From positions 1-52,946 of the IMG/VR virus record IMGVR_UViG_3300042465_001424: 52,946 nucleotides of DNA. The stretch is one strand, 5' to 3'. The notes below the pieces were generated by a model, which saw nothing but the letters and a program-made list of their open reading frames with translations, had not been told where the DNA came from and searched no databases. This DNA comes from a virus. Positions 43,218-51,214 of this stretch are shown piece after piece (positions within the stretch are counted from its first letter, which is position 1; each line of letters begins with the position of its first letter). The position numbers and the translations under genes are program-made.

Positions 43218-44921
43218 TTATTCCCAAGGCATTTTTTCTTCAGAACTTATTGCCGGTATATGAGGGATAAAACAACCTGACGCTGGTTCCCATTTAAAAT
43301 GGCATTCAGCCCCATTCTCACCTAAGTTTTGAAACTTACATTTAAGAATCTTTACTTTAACAGTTTTGTCTTCATAGTTTCTGTGAACTAATAAACCATG
43401 ATAAGATGCATCGTACCATTCGCCGCCGCCTTTAATATTGTACATTGTAGGCTCTTCAATATTACCTTTTGAATCTTTGTACATTTTAGTAGGGTGAGCT
43501 ACAATCATAACTAGTACGTCATACTTCTTAGCAAAGATTTCTATCTGGCTTAAGTACTCTAATGTATAAACATTGACATCGCCAGAGGCATCTGCAGATC
43601 TTACTTTGTTAAATGGATCAATGACTAAGCATTTAATTCCTTTACGTTTAACTAGCTCAGCTCCTTTACGTAATACAGATTCTAATGTATAACGTTCCAT
43701 GTCAATAAAGAAATAATTATCATTAACATGATCCGCTACTTGATTCCACTTTTCAGTTTTAATATCTTCAACTCCCGGCATGCCTTGCCATGTTTTACGC
43801 ATTAACTTATGAGCATGCAAATATGTTGGATGATTCTCTGGAGAAGCATAAGCAGTTTTCCAACCATACTTCTCATTATAACCAACAACCATTTGATCTA
43901 CAAAATCAGATTTACCACTGCTGGGTATACCAGTAACAGTAATAAACTGGCTAGTATAAGTTGAAAAAATACTATCAAAATTATCCAACCCAACTTGGAA
44001 ACCTGGTTTAAAACCATTTCGCACAAAGTCCGTGACTTCATCTTCAATGTCTCTGAATGTGGTAACGTTTTCAAGCGGTACAGGCTTTGATCTTGATATT
44101 CTTTGTGATAATGCTTCTTTGCCGTATTTAATTAAGTATTCGTTTGCATCTTTACAATCATCAAACGTTGCAATATAACAAGTTTCTGATCCTAGTCTTC
44201 TTACTAATTCAGTCTGCAAAGCTTGACCAGCCGCGTCTGAATCAACTGCAATAATAATCTTTGTTTTGTCTTCAAAATAATCAATACAATTATCTAAGTA
44301 CTCAAGATTGTTTGTGCCTAATGTTGCGCCGTTTGGAACAGATATTGCATTAGTGATTCCTGCTTCATGTAATGCTAACACGTCCATTTCGCCTTCAACA
44401 ATTACACAATATTCAAATCCTACAATGCTGTTAATATTATAGAATACTTTTTCAGCTCCCTTGAATAATTTAAAATGCTTGTGTCCATCTCTGTATTTTA
44501 CATTGATAAGTTGATCGCCAATGAAATAATTGAAATGTATAGCATTTTCAGTCTTACCAGTTTGAGGCATAAATTCAGGCCCCTCTGTAACTTGTAACTC
44601 TGTTAATGTTTGCTCTGATATTCCTCTACTATTAAACCATTCAACAACTTTTGAAGTAGCCGGAAGTAAAAGCGATGTTGGTCTAACATAAACTTTTTCG
44701 CTTGCTCCTTTACGTTGATAGGTATGTAATTGAAAAGTCTTACTACAGTTGTGACAAGTTCCTATACCACGTTCCCAGTCATAAGAAGCACACTTTGCTT
44801 TCTCATTCTTAGGTTTTCTGTCTGGCGAGCATATTGGACAAATGCCTTGAGACTTTCCTTCTTCAAGCTTATGTTGATTGAATTGGTCAATCAAAAAACC
44901 ATTTATCTCTGTTGTTTGCAT
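43218..44921 (-). CDS. Primase-helicase (T7 gp4-like)
   Basis: 567 residues. An N-terminal zinc ribbon (Cys28/Cys31, Cys56/Cys59) is followed by a TOPRIM primase domain with 'IVEGEMD' (Glu176) and 'AVDSDAAG' (Asp227, Asp229). The RecA-like DnaB-family helicase has Walker A 'GIPSSGKS' (331-338) and Walker B 'CLVIDPFN'. It unwinds the fork and lays primers. It is the first gene after promoter copy A (26 nt downstream of the element) and leads the replication and nucleotide operon. No DNA polymerase is encoded in this window. Confidence 0.92.
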   Translation of the reverse strand: MQTTEINGFLIDQFNQHKLEEGKSQGICPICSPDRKPKNEKAKCASYDWERGIGTCHNCSKTFQLHTYQRKGASEKVYVRPTSLLLPATSKVVEWFNSRGISEQTLTELQVTEGPEFMPQTGKTENAIHFNYFIGDQLINVKYRDGHKHFKLFKGAEKVFYNINSIVGFEYCVIVEGEMDVLALHEAGITNAISVPNGATLGTNNLEYLDNCIDYFEDKTKIIIAVDSDAAGQALQTELVRRLGSETCYIATFDDCKDANEYLIKYGKEALSQRISRSKPVPLENVTTFRDIEDEVTDFVRNGFKPGFQVGLDNFDSIFSTYTSQFITVTGIPSSGKSDFVDQMVVGYNEKYGWKTAYASPENHPTYLHAHKLMRKTWQGMPGVEDIKTEKWNQVADHVNDNYFFIDMERYTLESVLRKGAELVKRKGIKCLVIDPFNKVRSADASGDVNVYTLEYLSQIEIFAKKYDVLVMIVAHPTKMYKDSKGNIEEPTMYNIKGGGEWYDASYHGLLVHRNYEDKTVKVKILKCKFQNLGENGAECHFKWEPASGCFIPHIPAISSEEKMPWE

Positions 44922-44946
44922 TTATTTAATTTAATTGTTACATATA

Positions 44947-44979
44947 TATTATCAAATTACAATCGTGTTTAGATTGTAA
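44947..44979 (-). promoter_or_regulatory. Phage promoter-like element, copy A
   Basis: Minus strand reads TTACAATCTAAACACGAT, then 7 nt, then TGATAATA, with the end 26 nt before the primase-helicase start. Copies B and C have the same two blocks and the same 7-nt gap. The blocks do not match the Bacteroidota consensus (TTG / TAnnTTTG), which suggests recognition by a phage sigma factor. Confidence 0.7.
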
Positions 44980-45001
44980 GAACTACTTATTCTAGATAGA
45001 A

Positions 45002-45022
45002 AAACCCCAATTAATGGGGTTT
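45002..45022 (-). terminator. Intrinsic terminator on the minus strand
   Basis: AAACCCCA (45002-45009) pairs with TGGGGTTT (45015-45022), loop ATTAA; on the minus strand the stem ends in a short T run (TTTTTC). It would stop the transcript that carries the HNH gene and the structured 3' region, just before promoter copy A. Confidence 0.7.
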
Positions 45023-45147
45023 AACTAACTACAAAAAGCTGTCCAGACTAGATCCTACTTTCGCTGTCTAGAGTTCGTCCTGCTTTAAAAAAAAGACTTA
45101 TATGCTGATCTTACGGTAAGCATTATAAGTACAATTATATTTTAGAA
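45023..45147 (-). ncRNA. Candidate structured RNA or 3' untranslated element
   Basis: No gene in 125 nt. On the minus strand a hairpin of eleven pairs with one bulge forms from 45096-45106 and 45119-45130. A second stem pairs 45042-45048 with 45066-45072 and includes a G.T wobble that is valid only on the minus strand. A terminator (45002-45022) follows directly. Stem, stem, terminator is the layout of a phage small RNA. No known family was matched. Confidence 0.4.
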
Positions 45148-45690
45148 CTATCCTATATAGTTATCGCTTTTTCTCAAATTGTCTATTGCGAATAAAGGTT
45201 GGATATTTGAATAATGTGAATATATAAATAACTCTTCATTAGTTTTACACCAACTTAAAGGAACTATATGATCCAAATGCCATTCACTCATGTTATCCCA
45301 ACTCATTCCATTAACAAATTTTGATTCTATATATTTAAAAAATTCAGTATGAGAACAACCTAATAACGTACTAGAATTTACTCTTTTGTTTAATAAAGAA
45401 TATGCGGCTGTTCTTATTCTATGCTTTAATTTCCTAGCCGGATCTTGCATTTTTTTTCTATTAGCATCCTTATAGTTTAATCTAGCATATTTTTCTCTAC
45501 CTCTTTGCTGTTCAGCTTTTACAAAGCGTGGATCACCTATACGTTCTTCGTAATTTTTAGATCGTTGTATTTTTACACACACTTTGCATCTGTGTAACAC
45601 GCCGTGCTCACCGGATGTATGCTTATAAAAATTAGATAAACTTAGTGTATTTTTACACCCTATACATTCTATTTCCATGTTTGTAATCAC
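45148..45690 (-). CDS. HNH endonuclease with N-terminal zinc ribbon
   Basis: 180 residues. An N-terminal CxxC...CxxC ribbon (CIGCKNTL, CKVCV) is followed by a basic helical linker and a C-terminal HNH core: 'WHLDHIVPLS', 'NIQPLFAIDNLRKS'. Free-standing HNH nucleases of this kind act as homing elements or DNA-nicking factors. The same ribbon starts the endonuclease VII gene two genes away. It follows the SSB-like gene after 6 nt and is the last gene before the structured RNA region. Confidence 0.8.
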   Translation of the reverse strand: MITNMEIECIGCKNTLSLSNFYKHTSGEHGVLHRCKVCVKIQRSKNYEERIGDPRFVKAEQQRGREKYARLNYKDANRKKMQDPARKLKHRIRTAAYSLLNKRVNSSTLLGCSHTEFFKYIESKFVNGMSWDNMSEWHLDHIVPLSWCKTNEELFIYSHYSNIQPLFAIDNLRKSDNYIG

Positions 45691-45696
45691 TTAAAG

Positions 45697-46011
45697 TTAA
45701 AAAGGGAGATCGAAATCAGGAGCAGGAGCTCGTTGTGCAGGTTGTGATTGTCCACCATCAGTTCTTGGAGCAACTGCAACGTTGTCTCCATTCGTCCATA
45801 CTACTTTTACATTTCCAAGATAAACTTTTGCTGCTTTCGCGTCACGTTCTTCTTTTGATTGTTCTACTAAAATTGGACCTTGATTTCCAAATTGATCAAC
45901 TTCGTCATTAATTGTAATTGTAATTGGTAAGTACTTTCCTTTAGCACCATCAATAATTTTGTGCTTAGGAATTTGATTTAAATTTATGGATGCTTTCAAT
46001 ATTGTAGCCAT
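45697..46011 (-). CDS. Single-stranded DNA-binding protein
   Basis: 104 residues. An OB-fold-like beta-rich core (KYLPITITIND, VYLGNVKVVW) is followed by a Gly/Gln/Pro linker and the acidic-aromatic tip 'DFDLPF', the classic partner-binding tail of SSBs. It is shorter than bacterial SSB (about 160-180). It protects single strands during replication and annealing and sits with ERF and the exonuclease. Confidence 0.75.
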   Translation of the reverse strand: MATILKASINLNQIPKHKIIDGAKGKYLPITITINDEVDQFGNQGPILVEQSKEERDAKAAKVYLGNVKVVWTNGDNVAVAPRTDGGQSQPAQRAPAPDFDLPF

Positions 46012-46015
46012 TTTT

Positions 46016-46375
46016 TTATAGTTTTAATTGATTATTATTAGTTAAATAGTTCACTGCTTTTAATACTCCTTCAAGATTATCACCTAAAAATCCAATACCA
46101 GAATTACAAGACATACATAGTATTCCTCTTATGTTATTTGTTTCATGGCAATGATCAATATATGTTGATCTCTTATCAAGTATTTCTTTACTGCAACAAT
46201 GGCAATTAGTACTATCCATCAATGATTGGGCTTGATCTAATGTTATTTTATAATTCCTTGCTCTTGATGATAAACATTCGCAAGCTTTACATCTTGATTT
46301 TAATCTACCCGTATCTGTTCTATTATAGAACTCTGTTAATGGTAATTCTAATTTGCAATAGGTGCATGCTTTCAT
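46016..46375 (-). CDS. Recombination endonuclease VII-like nuclease
   Basis: 119 residues. The C-terminal 'YIDHCHETNNIRGILCMSCN' with 'IGFLGDN' is the endonuclease VII (T4 gp49-type) core: a His-metal nuclease with a zinc site (CHCC ... CMSC). The N-terminal ribbon (CTYCKLEL, CKACE) matches that of the HNH gene. It resolves DNA branches before packaging. It is inserted between the SSB and exonuclease genes. Confidence 0.8.
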   Translation of the reverse strand: MKACTYCKLELPLTEFYNRTDTGRLKSRCKACECLSSRARNYKITLDQAQSLMDSTNCHCCSKEILDKRSTYIDHCHETNNIRGILCMSCNSGIGFLGDNLEGVLKAVNYLTNNNQLKL

Positions 46376-46376
46376 A

Positions 46377-47108
46377 TTATAATGTTCGAGTTACTAAAAA
46401 TTGGTTAGGATCGAAATCCTCTGTTTTATAAAATAAGTCGTAAGCTTCTACAGCTCGCATAACTTTGTCTTCTCCATTTTGTAAGAATTTATCTGAACAA
46501 TCAAATATTCCTATCTGATGTGTACCTTTGTCTATAGCCATAAAAATCATATCATATCCAAACAGTTTTTTATAAATGTATGCTTGACTATCATAATTAT
46601 ATTTCTTAGCTGAATAAGCAAAGTCTGTTATGTTAGAAGTTGTTTTAAGATCTACAATCAATCCTTCATCATGATTTATAATATCTGCTTTACCTTTCCA
46701 CATTGCTCCGAATAATTCAACAATACCTGGAACTTCATACTCAACATTAAATCCTCTTATAAGATCTTTACAAATATTGTTCGCAAGCATTGTATCCTTC
46801 ATTAATTCAATTCGGTCAGCTTCGTGTTGTAGCAGACATATTTCACCTCCAGATGCTTCTTTGTATATATTTGTATTCCTAGTTGATGCTTTGATAATTT
46901 TGTATTTATCTAGTTTATCAGGTTCAAGTATGGCGGTGTGAAAATAACCGCCAATTACAAAGTTAGGATTAGGATCTTGTGGAGCATTCATTAACGCAGG
47001 ATTAGTAAGCAATGCAGATATGTTTGAGTTGCTTAGAAAATTGCGGCCGAATGTTCCATAATAATCTTCATCGTTTTTTAACTTCTCTAGTATTTCTTCT
47101 TTAGTCAT
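46377..47108 (-). CDS. PD-(D/E)XK exonuclease of the recombination cassette
   Basis: 243 residues. 'FVIGGYFHTAILEP', 'MWKGKADII', 'LIVDLKTTSN' and 'YNYDSQAYIYKK' follow the RecE/lambda-exonuclease-like family (DxLKTT as the D...ExK variant). It resects DNA ends to give single strands for the ERF annealase encoded immediately upstream, with a one-base gap. Confidence 0.82.
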   Translation of the reverse strand: MTKEEILEKLKNDEDYYGTFGRNFLSNSNISALLTNPALMNAPQDPNPNFVIGGYFHTAILEPDKLDKYKIIKASTRNTNIYKEASGGEICLLQHEADRIELMKDTMLANNICKDLIRGFNVEYEVPGIVELFGAMWKGKADIINHDEGLIVDLKTTSNITDFAYSAKKYNYDSQAYIYKKLFGYDMIFMAIDKGTHQIGIFDCSDKFLQNGEDKVMRAVEAYDLFYKTEDFDPNQFLVTRTL

Positions 47109-47109
47109 A

Positions 47110-47658
47110 CTATAGTTTAGATAAGATTAATTCTGCCTCTTCAGATAATGTATACTTAGCTTTGATTGTATCAAGTTTACCGCCTGTAGTTACAAACTGT
47201 AATGCTTTGTCAAACGCTGCATCACTTACATCAAGTTTTGCTTTTGCAACAGGTTCTGCTTTACCATGATCCGCGTCTTGAGTATCATCAATTAAGAATA
47301 GATTCCCTAATGCATACTTCTTACCATAACTTGACGCTGAACCAAACTTCTGGGGCATTTGCATTCCTTTTTGATCAAGATCAACCCCAACTATAGCTAC
47401 AGCATGTATAGCACTATCTCCATCGGAAATTGTTGCTGTAGACTTTAGTATAGGGAATAATTGATTTGATTCTACAAGTTCTTCGGTTACAATAACTGAT
47501 ACGCCGAGTCTTAATAAAAATGGTTTAGTTGCTTCCAATATATCTTCTGCCGATCTAAAATTGTATTTTCCAAATGAATTAAACCTAGATTTTTTAGACT
47601 TAAATTCAGTCTGTATAATCGCTAGTTTTTCATTTAATGTTTGTTCTGTTTTTGCCAT
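47110..47658 (-). CDS. ERF-family single-strand annealing protein
   Basis: 182 residues. 'FGKYNFRSAEDIL' near 26 and 'GSASSYGKKYALGNLFLIDDTQDAD' near 125 are ERF-family signatures. The C-terminus is a short linker plus a helical tail. It anneals complementary strands for phage recombination, with the exonuclease and SSB downstream. It leads the operon after a 70-nt AT-rich gap. Confidence 0.85.
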   Translation of the reverse strand: MAKTEQTLNEKLAIIQTEFKSKKSRFNSFGKYNFRSAEDILEATKPFLLRLGVSVIVTEELVESNQLFPILKSTATISDGDSAIHAVAIVGVDLDQKGMQMPQKFGSASSYGKKYALGNLFLIDDTQDADHGKAEPVAKAKLDVSDAAFDKALQFVTTGGKLDTIKAKYTLSEEAELILSKL

Positions 47659-47728
47659 ATAATTTGATTTAATTGTTTAGTTTCTATATTAATATAATTA
47701 CGTATTTTTTATTTAATTTACATTTAAC

Positions 47729-48493
47729 TTATAGGTAATCAAGGACTTGAGAGGGTTCTACGTTGTCAATTAACTTTTTAATTGCTTGTTTTTTTATCTC
47801 TGAAATTCTTACATAAGCGCTTGCCCCTTCGATACCTAATTTATCCGCTATCTCATTTGCCGAATACTTATCACAGTCTAATCCATAACTTAATCTTAAT
47901 ACTTCATACTCACGTTCATTTAAGTGTTTAGTCAATAGACTCTTTAAATATAAATTCATAAGGTTTATATTATAAGGCTCAGTTTGATCCGGAATTTGAT
48001 AAAGCATGTTATCTTCGTCGTCATCATTAATCTGTTCATCGATGCTTAAGAATATGGAATTAAAAAACATTGCAACCATCGTATGGTCTTTGCCATTATC
48101 TTTTCTAATTTCATTTAGTTTATGTTCTGGAATCTTAATTGAGCCTCTATTAATATCAATAGCACGTCTAATTGAGCCTTTAATTCTTTTTGATAGAAAC
48201 GACTTAATAGTTTTTTCTTGATCAGTAGAAGCGTTTAATGTATCCCATTCAATTTTATCAACAGCTAGTATTAACCCCATAGATCCATGTTGCATAAGAT
48301 CCGTAATATCTAGTACTCCGCACGCTTGGGTTGTAGTTGAAAACTTCTTTGCAATATTCTCTACCAAAGGTAAAAACTTAGCAATAAGCCGGTCCCTTGG
48401 GTATGATTGAAAATCATTATTTAAACTATCTTTATTAGTTTGTTTAATATCTTCTTTGTATCTAATGTAATTTGGTATATTGTAACTTTTCAT
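47729..48493 (-). CDS. Sigma-70-family factor
   Basis: 254 residues. Region 2 covers about 35-115: 'LIAKFLPLVENIAKKF', 'DLMQHGSMGLILAVDK', 'FLSKRIKGSIRRAID'. Region 4 (about 190-245) has 'LNEREYEVLRLSYGL', a helix-turn-helix 'SANEIADKLGI' and 'VRISEIKKQAIKKL'. Region 1.1 is absent and region 3 reduced. It likely directs host RNA polymerase to phage promoters, and the repeated elements at 44947, 49626 and 51860 are candidates. It is followed by a 70-nt spacer before the ERF operon. Confidence 0.88.
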   Translation of the reverse strand: MKSYNIPNYIRYKEDIKQTNKDSLNNDFQSYPRDRLIAKFLPLVENIAKKFSTTTQACGVLDITDLMQHGSMGLILAVDKIEWDTLNASTDQEKTIKSFLSKRIKGSIRRAIDINRGSIKIPEHKLNEIRKDNGKDHTMVAMFFNSIFLSIDEQINDDDEDNMLYQIPDQTEPYNINLMNLYLKSLLTKHLNEREYEVLRLSYGLDCDKYSANEIADKLGIEGASAYVRISEIKKQAIKKLIDNVEPSQVLDYL

Positions 48494-48494
48494 A

Positions 48495-48695
48495 TTAATT
48501 TCTATTTTGTTTTATATTATTTTTCCATTCAATCCAAAATCCAATTGCAACTATTATATTCATCCAAAACGATACAATAATTTCATAAATATCTTTATAT
48601 ATATTCATAGTTAAATGAACATGCCCAATAACCCAGAAAGGTATTGCTAAATTACTTGCAAACCAAGTTATAAAAAATGTTATAAATTGTTTCAT
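48495..48695 (-). CDS. Small two-segment membrane protein
   Basis: 66 residues with two hydrophobic segments (about 5-25 and 38-56), a His/Trp-rich loop between them, and a polar, basic tail. It is coupled to the upstream HTH gene by ATGA and lies one base before the sigma gene. A membrane protein in a regulatory operon may modify host envelope functions or exclude other phages. No family recognised. Confidence 0.45.
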   Translation of the reverse strand: MKQFITFFITWFASNLAIPFWVIGHVHLTMNIYKDIYEIIVSFWMNIIVAIGFWIEWKNNIKQNRN

Positions 48696-49312
48696 AAACT
48701 TTGGTTTAATAATTCTTTTTCTTTTTTTAATTCATTACCCATATTGCGATGTATAGTTCTTGGTGTACAATCAAAATGATCAGCTAATTTCTTAATTGTA
48801 ATCTTTTGATTCAGATCATGAGTGTATAGCATCGCATCATAAATATCAGATTCAGTAACACGCTTAGTTTTACCAATCATTTTTCCTACTATAGATAACT
48901 TCTCACTCAAAGTTAATTTACAGTTATCCTTAAATATAATCTTACGAGTTTTATTATGAGGAGGTTCATCAAGATCTTTCAAAGAAACATCATACATCAT
49001 GCTCTGCAATAATTGTTCACTAACATTAAATGTTACAAAACCATTTTGTTTATCACATATATGCCTTACTATTGTTTCAAACTCATCCTGATCTACATTA
49101 GGATTCAAATACCATATAACATACAAATGCCATTTCAATGCTTTATATGTTGGTATCTTAGCCTTGCTTCTAAATAGTTCATAACATTCAGTAGTACCAC
49201 TTTCATAGAAAGAACCCCATTCAAATGTTTCAGTTGGTTTATCATTAATTGGTCCACGTCTATATATCACTCTTCGCTTGTTTAAATATTCTATGTTACG
49301 ATTGTATGACAT
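48692..49312 (-). CDS. Helix-turn-helix DNA-binding protein
   Basis: 206 residues. The C-terminal 'KITIKKLADHFDCTPRTIHRNM' is a clear helix-turn-helix near residue 172; the rest is helical and basic with 'HLYVIWYLNPNVDQDEFETIV'. It may regulate early genes or help initiate replication. It precedes the sigma-factor gene in the same direction. A 63-nt upstream gap holds an inverted repeat (49342-49352) that could be its operator. Confidence 0.6.
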   Translation of the reverse strand: MSYNRNIEYLNKRRVIYRRGPINDKPTETFEWGSFYESGTTECYELFRSKAKIPTYKALKWHLYVIWYLNPNVDQDEFETIVRHICDKQNGFVTFNVSEQLLQSMMYDVSLKDLDEPPHNKTRKIIFKDNCKLTLSEKLSIVGKMIGKTKRVTESDIYDAMLYTHDLNQKITIKKLADHFDCTPRTIHRNMGNELKKEKELLNQSL

Positions 49313-49341
49313 TAGCTTACTATTTTTTATATTAATTGGCT

Positions 49342-49352
49342 AGTGTCACACT
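49342..49352. promoter_or_regulatory. Possible operator, AGTGT-C-ACACT inverted repeat
   Basis: An 11-nt perfect inverted repeat lies 30-40 nt before the HTH gene start, with CTAG half-sites nearby on both sides. Short palindromes arise by chance in AT-rich gaps, so this is only suggestive. Confidence 0.3.
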
Positions 49353-49375
49353 TTATATTACTCTAGTCCTAGTTG

Positions 49376-49609
49376 TTATTTTAAACTGGTTTTAAGTTTA
49401 TTTATTTTTTCTTGTATTTCAGCCATTTTTTCATATTGCTCTGCTTCTAAATAATCAGCCTTAACTAAATTCAACGCAACTATCTCTGCCAGTACAGCCT
49501 CGCGGTCTGTTGTAGTAATGTAATGAGTATTTTTATCCCATTCTTCTTGCTTTTTAAGCATCTTTTGAAATACTAATTCCGCAATTCGTTCCATTTGATA
49601 TTCTGTCAT
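49376..49609 (-). CDS. Small helical protein
   Basis: 77 residues, acidic and charged. A coiled coil covers about 40-70 (ALNLVKADYLEAEQYEKMAEIQEKINKLKTSL), and the N-terminus is amphipathic. It is the first gene after promoter copy B (17 nt). Unknown function. Confidence 0.5.
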   Translation of the reverse strand: MTEYQMERIAELVFQKMLKKQEEWDKNTHYITTTDREAVLAEIVALNLVKADYLEAEQYEKMAEIQEKINKLKTSLK

Positions 49610-49614
49610 ATGTT

Positions 49615-49830
49615 TTATTTTATATTATTATCATTAATTGATCGTGTTTCTATTGTAAGCTTTTTTAGATTAGCTTTTAATTTATTAAACTCTTTTTCTG
49701 TTGAGTTACGTTCATTAAGGCATCGATCACAATATAAATCATTAGTAGGTTTGCCTACAGTAATAATTGTTCTACATAAATGGCAAAGTGTTGCCCCTCT
49801 ACCATTATTAAACTTGTGAATCGGCTTCAT
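49615..49830 (-). CDS. Small zinc-ribbon protein
   Basis: 71 residues. 'KFNNGRGATLCHLCRTIITVGKPTNDLYCDRC' has CxxC...CxxC spacing of a zinc ribbon; the C-terminal half is helical and charged. The pattern is frequent in Bacteroidota phages, by memory. Its 3' end contains promoter copy B. It overlaps the upstream gene by 23 nt. Likely nucleic-acid or protein binding. Confidence 0.6.
   Translation of the reverse strand: MKPIHKFNNGRGATLCHLCRTIITVGKPTNDLYCDRCLNERNSTEKEFNKLKANLKKLTIETRSINDNNIK
49626..49658 (-). promoter_or_regulatory. Phage promoter-like element, copy B
   Basis: Minus strand reads TTACAATAGAAACACGAT, 7 nt, TGATAATA, ending 17 nt before the start at 49609. It lies inside the coding end of the zinc-ribbon gene. 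Two substitutions in the first block relative to copy A. Confidence 0.6.
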
Positions 49831-50080
49831 CTCGTCGTTTTAAAATTTCTTTACAGTCTTTAATAGTGTATATACCCTGGGCTGTATTATCTAATGGGAA
49901 TACAAGCGTATTATCAGGTAATCTACTAGCTAATGAATTCATCCACCTACTATTATGCATTGTTCTAAAAAATACTTTTTCAAAGAATGAAGTATCTATA
50001 TAGTCATGTAAATCGCCATTCTCATCTACTAATTTACTTAATTCTACTTGTCGTTGAGGTATTCCAAATGTTGTACTCAT
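49808..50080 (-). CDS. Conserved small phage protein
   Basis: 90 residues with a strand-helix core (DTSFFEKVFFRTMHNSRW, NTLVFPLDNTAQGIYTIKDCKEIL). No domain recognised. It is translationally coupled to the 32-residue Cys-rich gene upstream (ATGA) and overlaps the zinc-ribbon gene downstream by 23 nt. Confidence 0.5.
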   Translation of the reverse strand: MSTTFGIPQRQVELSKLVDENGDLHDYIDTSFFEKVFFRTMHNSRWMNSLASRLPDNTLVFPLDNTAQGIYTIKDCKEILKRRDEADSQV

Positions 50081-50175
50081 TTTTTTTCTTTTTTAATTGT
50101 TTCTTGTTTAGGTTCTTCAGGTCCGCAGTCACAATAAGTTGTATGGCCGCAATAACATTTAGTTTCTTCTTTCAT
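50077..50175 (-). CDS. Very small Cys-rich protein
   Basis: 32 residues with CYC near the start and CDC in the middle plus a His, so four Cys in about 11 residues could bind one metal. The C-terminus is Lys-rich. Both ends overlap neighbours by ATGA (the metallophosphoesterase upstream, the 90-residue gene downstream), which supports translation as a real gene. Confidence 0.5.
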   Translation of the reverse strand: MKEETKCYCGHTTYCDCGPEEPKQETIKKEKK

Positions 50176-50849
50176 ATTTCTACTATATTACCATTGCTTG
50201 TTAATTTTCCAAACTTACCATCTGTCACTACTGATCCATTACTAAACCAAGTATCATAAGCACTTAGTTTTAACATTCCTGCATTAATAATATCTTTGCA
50301 GTTATGAATATGACCAAACATCATATACTTTGGCTGCATTTCCAATACTAAATTCAACAAAGACTTATCGCCACAAGATTCCATATTGTTATTGCGGTCA
50401 AAAGACTTGTCTAAGCAACCTTTAGGCGGCCCGTGAACAACAATTATGTCGCATGGCTCGTGTATAGCAAGCTTCCAGAATCTTTCAAGTTTAACGCGAT
50501 CTTTCATGAACGCCCATTGCCCGAACTGTGGCGTGTGTGGTGATCCAAAGATTTTAATATCTTCAATAGTTACGTATTCATTTTCTAAATATATAATGTT
50601 GTAGTCTTCAAAATCTTTTTTAGTTACTAATCCTTTCTCAATACTAGTATCGTGATTACCTGCTACATAAATTTTATGTTTAATAGGTAATTCTTTATAC
50701 CAATGAATGAATTCTCTAACTTCTGGTTCATTATTGTATGGATCACGTGGATTGCTACAATCACCAGAATGTATCACTAAATCAATTCCTTCAGGAATAG
50801 TTAGTAAGTCATGATACATGTGTGTATCTGATATGTGCCATATTCTCAT
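50172..50849 (-). CDS. Calcineurin-like metallophosphoesterase
   Basis: 225 residues with the full two-metal set: 'SDTH' (Asp8, His10), 'HSGDCSN' (Asp30), 'AGNHD' (Asn65-His66-Asp67), 'VVHGPP' and 'FGHIH'. Phage members cleave phosphodiesters or nucleotides, but the substrate is not visible. The N-terminus starts at the canonical strand MRIWHISDTH. It overlaps both neighbours by ATGA. Confidence 0.85.
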   Translation of the reverse strand: MRIWHISDTHMYHDLLTIPEGIDLVIHSGDCSNPRDPYNNEPEVREFIHWYKELPIKHKIYVAGNHDTSIEKGLVTKKDFEDYNIIYLENEYVTIEDIKIFGSPHTPQFGQWAFMKDRVKLERFWKLAIHEPCDIIVVHGPPKGCLDKSFDRNNNMESCGDKSLLNLVLEMQPKYMMFGHIHNCKDIINAGMLKLSAYDTWFSNGSVVTDGKFGKLTSNGNIVEI

Positions 50850-51019
50850 AATTCTTTTTCTTCTATGAATTCTTTAAATCCGTTTATAATTGTTGATTGG
50901 TCAAAGGTAGCAGATATTAACAAGCCATAAAATATTTCTATATATTCGTTTACACTAGCATCTTCGTAATTAGTTTCAACAGACATTTTTTTACCGTAAT
51001 TTTCAATTGTTATTTTCAT
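50846..51019 (-). CDS. Small protein of unknown function
   Basis: 57 residues: a strand pair at the start (MKITIENYGKKMSVE), then a helix with hydrophobic residues (YIEIFYGLLISATFD) and a charged end. This is the layout of a common small phage protein with a ribbon and helix. It overlaps both neighbouring genes by ATGA, so it is in a translationally coupled chain. Confidence 0.5.
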   Translation of the reverse strand: MKITIENYGKKMSVETNYEDASVNEYIEIFYGLLISATFDQSTIINGFKEFIEEKEL

Positions 51020-51213
51020 AATTTATTATCTTTTTCTATTAATTTAAATATATAACTCCATACTTCCATTTCAAATCTATCGCGAGCATTTAATTCTAAT
51101 TGCCTATCTTTATCAACTTTCCAATACAAACCTGTATCATTAGCATCTCTTGTTGCTTGTATTAAGCATGATTCAATTTTTTCTCTTGCGGCTTCTTTTA
51201 CTTTATCTTTCAT
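51016..51213 (-). CDS. Small helical charged protein
   Basis: 65 residues, basic and acidic, helical throughout (MKDKVKEAAREKIESCLIQA, ARDRFEMEVWSYIFKLIEK). No domain. It abuts the upstream gene by one base and overlaps the downstream one by ATGA. Unknown function. Confidence 0.45.
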   Translation of the reverse strand: MKDKVKEAAREKIESCLIQATRDANDTGLYWKVDKDRQLELNARDRFEMEVWSYIFKLIEKDNKL

Positions 51214-51214
51214 A

